Shown here in pieces: positions 5,898 to 11,840 of a DNA stretch of 12,754 bases; within the stretch, counting starts at the first letter, position 1; every line of letters starts with the position of its first letter. The translations under genes were made by a program, and so were the position numbers. The notes under the pieces are model-generated. The model was not told the DNA's origin. It made no database searches and saw nothing but the letters and a program-made list of their open reading frames with translations. Source of the stretch: DASXMX01 sp036794395 (GTDB lineage Bacteria > Planctomycetota > Phycisphaerae > Tepidisphaerales > Tepidisphaeraceae); assembly GCA_036794395.1 (NCBI GenBank), contig DAIRGS010000207.1, forward strand, positions 1-12,754, written 5' to 3'.

Positions 5898-7250
5898 TCA
5901 TGCGTGCAAATCAGCCTGCGGCACGCGTCGCTGCCCACCTACCTTGGGCGGCGCGGGATCGATGATGGCCGGGGGCTCCCCGGCAGCTTTCATGCGGGTC
6001 AGCAGCCGGTCGCGAAGCACAGCAGCCAGCTCAGCATGGGATCGGAGCCCCACCAGATTCGTTAATTCGTAGGGGTCGCACTCCAAGTCGTAGAGGTATT
6101 GCTCGACGTAGCGATCTGAATACATGTCCCGACCAGGCTGCTTGCCGGGGGCATCCACCCCATATTTCCAGCGCCCCGTCCGCACCGCCCGGCCAACCTG
6201 CGATTCGCTGATCTGGATGAAAACATCGTCGCCCCATTCTGCCTTTTTGCCTCCCAGCAGCGGCGTAATGGTTTTGCCCTGCATCACATCGGGCACATTG
6301 ATCCCTGCGGCGCTGAGCAGGGTGGGTGCAAGATCCACATGGCTGACGAGTTGACGGATGCACCCGCCACCGGTGAATGGCCCGCCGGTGAGGGCGGTGG
6401 GAACACGAATGGAATCCTCGTGGCACGATCGTTTGTATTCGCCATTGCGCGTCTTGAAATGACACGCGTGATCGCTGGAGAACAGAATTACCGTGTCGTC
6501 TGACAAGCCCATGCTTTTGAGCGCATCGATCATCCGGCCAAGCGCTTCGTCGAGCCGTTTGACCATCCCCCAGTACCCGCCCAGATGTTGAGGCGGAGAT
6601 CCGAGATGGCCTTGCAGATCAGGGGGCGTCCAGCGTCCGGTGTACCGCTCCCGATAGCCATCGGGGGGAGGAAAATCGTCGAGGTCGTTCTGGTGGTGCG
6701 GCTCCAGAAAAGAAAGGAAGAGAAAGAACTGATCGTTGCGATGCTGACCGACGTAACGAATCGCGGCGTCGGTCAGGGCGTCAACGCGATAGCCGGGCAA
6801 AAAGACTTCCTTGCCGTCGGCATCGTAAACAACGGTGTCGTACGGATGGCTTGAAAACTCAAGCGCATTGGCCCCAAGCCAGTAGTCATACCCACCCTGC
6901 TCGGCACGCGGCGTGGGGTCTTTGCTGGCCAGATGCCACTTGCCGATGTAACCGGTTGCGTATCCCGCTTCCTTGAAATAATGGGCCAGGGTTTTGGTCT
7001 CGGGCTTCAGCGTGATGCCATTGCGAAAGACGCCGCTCTTTGTGGCATACATGCCCGTCTGAAGGACAGACCGCGACGGCGCGCACAGCGGCTGAGCCAC
7101 AAACGAATTGCACACGTGCGTTCCCCGCTGGGCCATCCGATCGAAATTGGGCGTTAAATCCAATGGATTGCCATGGATGCCCGTCGAATCGTGGCGCTGC
7201 TGATCGGTCAGGAACACGATGACATTCGGATGGTTCTCACGAAACCGCAT
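5898..7250 (-). CDS. Sulfatase (formylglycine-dependent, no visible signal peptide)
   Basis: The 450-residue product has both sulfatase signatures. LCAPSRSVLQTG contains C56 in the CxPSR motif, the cysteine that is converted to formylglycine, and GYIGKWHLA contains K104 and H106. Metal-binding residues are seen in LTDQQRHD (D16, Q17) and SSDHACHF (D260, H261), and YKRSCHEDSIRVP follows as usual. The family hydrolyses sulfate esters, and in planctomycetes it usually acts on sulfated polysaccharides; some relatives act on phosphonate or phosphate esters. The substrate here is not readable. The ATG at 7248-7250 has GGAGG five bases upstream, which strongly supports this start, and MRFRENHPNVIVF has no signal peptide. 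The product may therefore be cytoplasmic, unlike most planctomycete sulfatases. The gene is divergent from the haem protein gene, and its upstream region holds the decamer array. No formylglycine-generating enzyme gene is nearby. Confidence 0.93.
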   Translation of the reverse strand: MRFRENHPNVIVFLTDQQRHDSTGIHGNPLDLTPNFDRMAQRGTHVCNSFVAQPLCAPSRSVLQTGMYATKSGVFRNGITLKPETKTLAHYFKEAGYATGYIGKWHLASKDPTPRAEQGGYDYWLGANALEFSSHPYDTVVYDADGKEVFLPGYRVDALTDAAIRYVGQHRNDQFFLFLSFLEPHHQNDLDDFPPPDGYRERYTGRWTPPDLQGHLGSPPQHLGGYWGMVKRLDEALGRMIDALKSMGLSDDTVILFSSDHACHFKTRNGEYKRSCHEDSIRVPTALTGGPFTGGGCIRQLVSHVDLAPTLLSAAGINVPDVMQGKTITPLLGGKKAEWGDDVFIQISESQVGRAVRTGRWKYGVDAPGKQPGRDMYSDRYVEQYLYDLECDPYELTNLVGLRSHAELAAVLRDRLLTRMKAAGEPPAIIDPAPPKVGGQRRVPQADLHA

Positions 7251-7295
7251 TCACACCTCCGCGTCGCCCGGATCGATCGTACCACCGCCGTGGGA

Positions 7296-7435
7296 CGTTG
7301 CATAACGTTGCATTTCGTTGCATGGCAATGGGAAGGCCCCATCAGTTCCACGGCGCGACAAGGGCACGTTGCATAACGTTGCATTTCGTTGCATGCCAAT
7401 CCCGGCGTTGCATTCCGTTGCAAAACGTTGCAAAC
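7296..7435 (+). repeat. Array of nine CGTTGCANNN decamers in three clusters of three
   Basis: Three uninterrupted 30-base clusters, all in one orientation, lie at 7296-7325, 7367-7396 and 7406-7435. Each is made of three decamers that start with CGTTGCA: ATAA, ATTT, ATGG endings in the first; ATAA, ATTT, ATGC in the second; ATTC, AAAA, AAAC in the third (written from base 7). The first two clusters lie in a 35-base direct repeat (7295-7329 and 7366-7400) that differs at one base (7325 versus 7396). The ten-base period matches one helical turn, and the clusters start 71 and 39 bases apart, so all units lie close to one face of the helix. The array lies between the divergent starts of the sulfatase (45 bases away) and the haem protein (78 bases away). 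It could be a multi-site operator or a simple tandem repeat. It is not a CRISPR array, because units are short and adjacent with no spacers. Confidence 0.85.
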
Positions 7436-7513
7436 CCCTGAATGGATCGGGAACTTTTGCCGCGACAGCGCGTCCAATTGTTCTGTTGTCATTCCATCTT
7501 AAGCGAGGTTCTC

Positions 7514-8161
7514 ATGAAGCGCGTAAAGTTTGGAATTGCGGGTTTTGCGACGATTGCCACCGGGCTCATTTGGTCGGCGTACGCGGGGTCCCCGCCTTCA
7601 ACACGGCCGGCGTTTCACCCGCCGGTTGCACACCTCGAACCGGGGCTTCCGCGGCCAAATGAAACCGGGGTCATGGAATGGAAAGATTACGATCAGATGC
7701 ACGACTATTTCGTGGAGGGGTTCGTCAATTCTCCGGGGTTTGGACGGAGCCGCATGGTAACGCCTCGCGACCTGGCCCGACTGAGCACGCTGTATATCGA
7801 AGGCGTGAGCTATGCCATTGGGGAGATACAACTGATCAGCACGCGCGAGGAAGCAGAGCCTTTCGTTTACGATACGCGGGGTGATGCGACCATGAGGGCT
7901 ACCCGTGACGCCGGCCACAGGCCGCTTAAGGCGCCTGAAGCCAACGCGATTAAGCAGCTCAAGGCGGGAAAGGATGCCGTCCTCGTTGCCAACGGCAGCA
8001 GGCCAATGATCGTCGGCGCAGTCCGCGCGAATGAATCCTGTCTGGATTGTCATCAAGCCAAAAAAGGCGATCTGCTTGGCGCGTTTACGTATCCACTGAA
8101 TCCGGTCGACGAGCCGCAAATTGTGAAGAGGGGCATTCCAACGTCTCGCTCGTCGAAATAG
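7514..8161 (+). CDS. Periplasmic single-haem c-type protein (DUF3365/Tll0287-like domain)
   Basis: The 215-residue product starts at the ATG at 7514, which has GAGG five bases upstream (7505-7508). An earlier in-frame ATG at 7442 lacks these features. The N-terminus is an export signal: basic MKRVK, a hydrophobic stretch (FGIAGFATIATGLIWSAYA), then a likely cut near AYAG. The only haem-attachment motif is CLDCH at residues 176-180, followed by QAKKGDLLGAFTYPL, the CxxCH-xxKxGDxxGA pattern of DUF3365-like proteins. The middle part (about 60-170) is the family's alpha/beta sensor-like fold. By family it should bind one covalent haem in the periplasm and act in redox or sensing; no partner is encoded here. 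No cytochrome maturation genes are in the window. It is divergent from the sulfatase. Identification is confident; the role is not. Confidence 0.85.
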   Translation: MKRVKFGIAGFATIATGLIWSAYAGSPPSTRPAFHPPVAHLEPGLPRPNETGVMEWKDYDQMHDYFVEGFVNSPGFGRSRMVTPRDLARLSTLYIEGVSYAIGEIQLISTREEAEPFVYDTRGDATMRATRDAGHRPLKAPEANAIKQLKAGKDAVLVANGSRPMIVGAVRANESCLDCHQAKKGDLLGAFTYPLNPVDEPQIVKRGIPTSRSSK

Positions 8162-8245
8162 TATTGACCTTAAAACCGATCTTCGAGCGCGCAGGCAGCT
8201 AATTTCGTACAAAAGTAGATCGAACACTAAAAGTAGAACAGTCGC

Positions 8246-8671
8246 TTACGTCGGGGTGGGATTTCCTTGGATCTTGATAAGATCAAGGAGTTGCCCAATT
8301 ATAGAAAGCGTGGCCGACGCCCTGAAAATGTCGGAAAGGATGACCAACAGCGTTTCAGGTGAGCTCGCTTTCCTCTTGTCCTTGGAGCTCATTATCACTT
8401 CGACAGGATACGAGGGCACCAGCTTGTGGCGCACCTTCAGTAGACGGTATTCGTAATCTTCAAGGCTCGGCGCGACGATAAAGAAATCAAGCACGATGTA
8501 CTGACCCTGGGCCCCGACATCGACCCTGCCGTGAAGTCGCCCGTTGGTCTTGTTGCTCAAATCGTCTGCTTGGATTTGAAGAATATCTTGTGGCGTCTGC
8601 TCACTTGGATGCTTGGCAATTCCGAGTAAATCCTGCGGCCACGCGCGATTGTTCTCTTTATTCTCTGTCAT
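8246..8671 (-). CDS. Unknown 141-residue protein, second gene of an operon with an EEP-family protein
   Basis: The product starts at the ATG at 8669-8671. A GAGAGGG ribosome binding site (8679-8685) lies seven bases upstream and overlaps the stop codon of the EEP gene, so the two genes are probably translationally coupled. I do not recognise the family. The first 50 residues are polar. Residues of about 55-92 look like a beta-sheet core (GQYIVLDFFIVAPSLEDYEY, then VRHKLVPSYPVEVI). After a charged linker (SSKDKRKASSPE) a C-terminal helical part follows (TLLVILSDIFRASATLSIIG). There is no signal peptide or convincing membrane span, so it should be cytoplasmic. Three 60-base blocks inside the gene (8281-8460) average about 51 percent GC, lower than blocks sampled in the flanking genes (63 percent at 2341-2400, 82 percent at 10141-10200), which is a hint of horizontal transfer. 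A helper or regulator of the EEP protein is a guess from linkage only. Confidence 0.7.
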   Translation of the reverse strand: MTENKENNRAWPQDLLGIAKHPSEQTPQDILQIQADDLSNKTNGRLHGRVDVGAQGQYIVLDFFIVAPSLEDYEYRLLKVRHKLVPSYPVEVIMSSKDKRKASSPETLLVILSDIFRASATLSIIGQLLDLIKIQGNPTPT

Positions 8672-8683
8672 GCGTCAGCCCTC

Positions 8684-9490
8684 TCAAACTTTCAAGGCAA
8701 AAAACACCGGTAGATGACCTGACACCGCCTTGTCGGGTTCACCGGACGGCAGGCACAGATCGGTGGTCCCGTCGGAGTCGATCACGCACAGAGAGTCATC
8801 GTTCACGAGCGGCGCCGCCGCCTCCCGATACAGCACTTGATCGAACACAGACCAGAAGATGCAATCAGCGATGTTGACATCCAAATAGGTGGTGCCAGGA
8901 GGACGCTTCTTCCTGTCTCCCCAAAGTGAGAACGATGGATTGAAGAATAGTGGCCCTTTATGCGTGCCATTAACATTTCGGGAAGGCCGACCGGCAACCG
9001 TGCGACTCGGAACCGCATGCAACCCATCGGCGCTCACCATGCCTGTGTCCGATGGATTCATGTTCAAGTCGCCGGCAACCACAGTCCTCGTGTGTTTGTG
9101 TTTCCTCTCCGCGCGCCGGATAAACTTCGAGAAATCCTCCGCGAACGACCTCTGGTTATCCAGTGAGTTGGGCGGTGGCCACTTGGCCAGCAGATGGGCG
9201 GCGGCGATGAGTATCTGCGGTTGTTTTGGCCTCGCGAGGCGATACACAACGAACCGTCGAGCAGCAATAGAAGCTGTGATTTCTCCAGCAGGAAGTCGAG
9301 ACGACACGTGAACATGGGTGCATCCCACGGCAGGCACGTGGTGGTAGTGCGAGACGGCGCTTTTGTTCAATGCTGCATTTCGATCGATTCCCGCGCTGTC
9401 CGGCGGCGGCTCAACGAAGATAAATACGTCCACGTTCAAGTGCGCTGCCAATCGCGTAACGTTTGTTCGTACATCATTTTTGAGCCGCAC
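8684..9490 (-). CDS. Endonuclease/exonuclease/phosphatase (EEP) family protein with altered active-site positions
   Basis: The 268-residue product starts at a GTG (9488-9490), with GGAGG eight bases upstream and an in-frame TAA two codons before it. EEP features are clear: the conserved glutamate E27 in DVFIFVEPP, GDLNMNP with D141 and N143, FSLWGDRKKRPPGTTYLD, and WSVFDQVLYREA with D217. EEP enzymes cleave phosphodiester bonds in nucleic acids, phospholipids or other substrates, using metal ions. Two expected features differ. The first beta-strand, which in the family carries the WN motif and a metal-contacting asparagine, is missing. The C-terminal SDH motif reads SGH (S257-G258-H259), from one GGT codon where GAT would be expected. 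The protein may therefore be impaired, non-catalytic or specialised. There is no signal peptide. It is the first gene of an operon with the 141-residue gene. A sequencing error at codon 258 would explain only one of the changes. Confidence 0.82.
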   Translation of the reverse strand: MRLKNDVRTNVTRLAAHLNVDVFIFVEPPPDSAGIDRNAALNKSAVSHYHHVPAVGCTHVHVSSRLPAGEITASIAARRFVVYRLARPKQPQILIAAAHLLAKWPPPNSLDNQRSFAEDFSKFIRRAERKHKHTRTVVAGDLNMNPSDTGMVSADGLHAVPSRTVAGRPSRNVNGTHKGPLFFNPSFSLWGDRKKRPPGTTYLDVNIADCIFWSVFDQVLYREAAAPLVNDDSLCVIDSDGTTDLCLPSGEPDKAVSGHLPVFFALKV

Positions 9491-9517
9491 TTCTTAAGCC
9501 TCCGATGACGTTATGAA

Positions 9518-9523
9518 TTATAA
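9518..9523 (-). promoter_or_regulatory. Perfect -10 hexamer upstream of the EEP operon
   Basis: On the minus strand TATAAT (9523 down to 9518) lies inside the AT-rich 47-base gap between the membrane glycosyltransferase stop and the EEP start. Transcription would begin near 9511, leaving room for the GGAGG ribosome binding site (9499-9503). No good -35 box is present 16-18 bases upstream. The hexamer overlaps the dyad GTTAT-GAATT-ATAAC (9510-9524), which could be a repressor site. Confidence 0.45.
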
Positions 9524-9537
9524 CTTAAGGGTAAGGA

Positions 9538-11415
9538 TTACTTTGGCGGGTAGTAGAGGGTTTTGACCGGTTCGCCGCGGTCGAGCTTGGCGGCGAGTTC
9601 TTTTGCGGTGCCGAGCTTGTCGATGACGACGGAGCGGGCGTCGCAGATGTAGAACATGCGGTCGGGTTGACGCTCGGCGTAGTAGTGAAAGATCTCGGCG
9701 TCGCGGGGGCCCAGATCGTGGGCGCGGATAATGGGGGCTTTGTCGATGTCGGCGGCATCGACGTTGTAGACGGGTTCTTCGAAGAAGCTGGCGCGGCGGG
9801 GGCCGAACAGAACGATGGCGTTGGGGGGAATGCTGGCGGGGATGTCGGCATTGACGGCGGCGATGGGGCTTGGGGCTTCAAGCATGCCGTCCGTGGCGGC
9901 TTCGCCTTCTTTGGGCGGCGTGAGCTGTTTGAATTCCCAGAGCGATGTGATGGAGATGGCCAGGATGGCCATCGTCACCGGCACGCCTAGTTGCCGCGAC
10001 CACCGGCCCTGCACGAGCCAGCGGGCACCGGCCAGGGCGCACAGCATGATTGCCGGCGAAATGACCAGCGGATAATGCTCAAGGAAAAACGGGTTGAAGA
10101 AATAAACCGCGCAGAACGCCGGCAATGTTGCGGCCAGCACGAGCCGGCGGCGCGGACCCGCGGCGCCGGCCAGTAGCCCCGCGGGAAGCAGGAGCAGCAG
10201 GAGCCGGCCGGGCATGGTGTTGTCGGCGATGATCAGAAAATATGAGTTATGGAGTCCGCCGCGATCGTTGGCGCGGACGAACCAGCGTTTGATGGTTCTG
10301 GGAAACTGGTGCTGTTCGAGCATTTGTTTGCACCAGTTGTAGTAGTCGATTTTTTCGGGAAGCGTGGTGACGGGCTTGGCGTCCGGGTCGTAGTGATGGA
10401 ATCCGAAGGCAGAGCCGGGCTGGTCCTGCTCCAGGGAATAGGTGTAGGGGGACTGAAGCCAGCGGCCAGTGACGCCATGGTTGAAGATGAGTTGGAGCGT
10501 GAGAAAAGGGGCGGCACCTAAAACAAGCGCCGCGGCAGCCGTGAGCATTTCGCGACGAGGTTGCTGCCAGAGGCACACAAGCATCGCGATTCCGACTGGG
10601 ATTGCGTATGCGATCGCATCGGCCGGCCGGGTGATCGCGGCCCAACCGCTGAACACGCCAATCAACACCGCCCAGCGGATGCGCCGTTCGCGGCGCCAGC
10701 AAAGCCACGCCCACACAATAAGTAGGCCCAGGAAAAGCATGGGCAGATGGGACATCACCATGACGGAAAAGGTGCGGAAGGGCGAAAGCGCCACTAGCCA
10801 CAGAGCGGCCAGGAGACCGGCCACGCCATCAATCAATTCGGTGATGACGCGGTAAACCATCGCGACGATTCCGCCACACAGAACCAATGGAAGAACCCAC
10901 ATTGGCCAGCCAAGCCAGACGGCTGGTGCGAAAAAGATCGCAGTGCCGGGGAAATAGATGGAACAATAGACGGGTTTGACGAGGACGAAGAAGGTTTCGA
11001 AGAAATCCGCGGGCGGATGCAATTGCATCCAGAGCCGGCCATGCGCCAGCAATTGCGTGCTGATGATGTAGCTGCATTCATCCTGCATGCGCGGGATGAA
11101 CGAGCGGTTTTGAAAAGTGGCGGTCGCCCACAGATAAAGGGACAGGATCGCACCCAGGCCGATTGCCATCATCCGCCGGCCTTGAGGGGTTGGCTCTCGG
11201 AGCATATTGAGCAGGCGTGCGATCCCGCCATTTGCGAAGGGCACAATCGACAGGCCCACGGCGCATAGCACCACAAGCCATCGCAGCGGATACATGTCGT
11301 TGCCGGCCAGAAGCACCAGCACCAATCCCACGCCCAACGTTATCGCCACGAGAACGGGCTTGTTTCCCTTTTGCGCGAGATCCGGCAGATTCCCCGATGC
11401 ATATTCAAACTTCAT
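9538..11415 (-). CDS. Polytopic membrane protein, GT-C fold glycosyltransferase-like
   Basis: The 625-residue product has around a dozen hydrophobic segments between residues 20 and 485, and a C-terminal soluble part (about 490-625) of alpha/beta character. The first large loop contains an acidic pair, D112-E113 in MQDECSY, followed by HGRLWMQLHPPADFFETFFV and IYFPGTAIFFAPA. That order of an acidic motif, His-Pro and a PG loop is the pattern of GT-C glycosyltransferases such as the GT39/PMT_2 group. Such enzymes transfer sugars from lipid-linked donors on the outer face of the cytoplasmic membrane; donor and acceptor here are unknown. The ATG at 11413-11415 is preceded by GAGG at a short three-base distance. 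The gene stands alone: 47 bases to the EEP gene, which has its own -10 box, and a 425-base gap upstream. The fold is fairly secure; the exact family and reaction are not. Confidence 0.7.
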   Translation of the reverse strand: MKFEYASGNLPDLAQKGNKPVLVAITLGVGLVLVLLAGNDMYPLRWLVVLCAVGLSIVPFANGGIARLLNMLREPTPQGRRMMAIGLGAILSLYLWATATFQNRSFIPRMQDECSYIISTQLLAHGRLWMQLHPPADFFETFFVLVKPVYCSIYFPGTAIFFAPAVWLGWPMWVLPLVLCGGIVAMVYRVITELIDGVAGLLAALWLVALSPFRTFSVMVMSHLPMLFLGLLIVWAWLCWRRERRIRWAVLIGVFSGWAAITRPADAIAYAIPVGIAMLVCLWQQPRREMLTAAAALVLGAAPFLTLQLIFNHGVTGRWLQSPYTYSLEQDQPGSAFGFHHYDPDAKPVTTLPEKIDYYNWCKQMLEQHQFPRTIKRWFVRANDRGGLHNSYFLIIADNTMPGRLLLLLLPAGLLAGAAGPRRRLVLAATLPAFCAVYFFNPFFLEHYPLVISPAIMLCALAGARWLVQGRWSRQLGVPVTMAILAISITSLWEFKQLTPPKEGEAATDGMLEAPSPIAAVNADIPASIPPNAIVLFGPRRASFFEEPVYNVDAADIDKAPIIRAHDLGPRDAEIFHYYAERQPDRMFYICDARSVVIDKLGTAKELAAKLDRGEPVKTLYYPPK

Positions 11416-11660
11416 GTGCCTCAGGCCAATTTATAAAGCAGGAGCGGCAGACCGCTGTTTCGTTTCCACACGCCGCACGAGTGTACCTTTGGGCCGATCG
11501 CATTCCTACGAAACTATCAGACGCACCACTTGGTGACGAGCACGGGGCCATTTCGGCGGCAAGCGGCGTGTGCATTCTTAGCACAGGTGCCTAAAGCACA
11601 CTTTCGCGGCTCGCCAAACACACCCGAAGAAAGAAGAAAGCAGGGCTATCGCATTTACCG

Positions 11661-11808
11661 TTGCCGGGCCCAACCGCGACGGGATTCGGCGGAACGTTCG
11701 CCAAAGGCACATTCACTGCCGACGGCGGTCCCCAAGTCATTACGATTTACGGCACGGTGGACGAACAGCAGGGCCGCATGCGCGTCATAAAGTTCTCCCC
11801 GACCGTTT
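11661..11808 (+). pseudogene. Possible coding relic, beta-rich fragment without start or stop of its own
   Basis: On the + strand this stretch reads as a protein-like segment (TATGFGGTFAKGTFTADGG, then QVITIYGTVDEQQGRMRVIKF), with most third codon positions G or C, as expected of a real gene in a GC-rich genome. It has no ATG and no close ribosome binding site, and its frame runs on against the PEP-CTERM gene to 12173, which cannot be coding throughout. In a neighbouring frame the bases just upstream read AIAFTVAGP, so a one-base shift near 11666-11672 would lengthen the fragment. I read it as a possible remnant of a lost gene. It could also be chance. Confidence 0.25.
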
Positions 11809-11812
11809 ATTC

Positions 11813-11828
11813 CCGGCACACTTGCCGG
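11813..11828 (-). terminator. Small hairpin after the PEP-CTERM gene
   Basis: On the minus strand CCGGCA-AGTG-TGCCGG makes a perfect six-base stem with a four-base loop, 12 bases after the stop codon of the PEP-CTERM gene. It is followed by GAATAAAC and not by a U-tract, so it could be a weak terminator or a 3' stabilising structure at most. Confidence 0.3.
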
Positions 11829-11840
11829 TCCGCTCCCGGA

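Larger units (their letters stand above)
11416..11840. other. 425-base intergenic stretch between the membrane glycosyltransferase and the PEP-CTERM gene
   Basis: The stretch must hold the promoter of the membrane protein gene. A TATAAA-like hexamer is seen on the minus strand (11435 down to 11430), but it lies only 15 bases from the ATG and lacks a -35 box, so I do not call it. Next to it is the dyad AGCGG-CAGA-CCGCT (11443-11456). Two small GTGC...GCAC dyads lie at 11570-11584 and 11587-11599. The right third holds a possible coding relic and a small hairpin, listed separately. Confidence 0.5.

Noticed and set aside
7296..7435. CRISPR array
   Set aside because: Units are ten bases long, mostly contiguous, with no spacers of uniform length and no cas genes nearby.
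7208..7492. A 94-codon minus strand frame across the decamer array, with repeated CNEMQR-like peptides
   Set aside because: The peptide repeats come from the DNA repeat itself; the frame overlaps the sulfatase start and has no good ribosome binding site.
7598..8227. A 209-codon minus strand frame opposite the haem protein gene
   Set aside because: The + strand product has a signal peptide and an intact CxxCH motif with family context; the antisense frame has none.
8889..9311. A 140-codon + strand frame opposite the EEP gene
   Set aside because: The minus strand carries the EEP motifs, so this is a shadow frame.
10247..10801. A 184-codon minus strand frame inside the membrane glycosyltransferase gene
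   Set aside because: It overlaps the long frame with clear membrane segments on the same strand, and it has no hydrophobic pattern or family motif.
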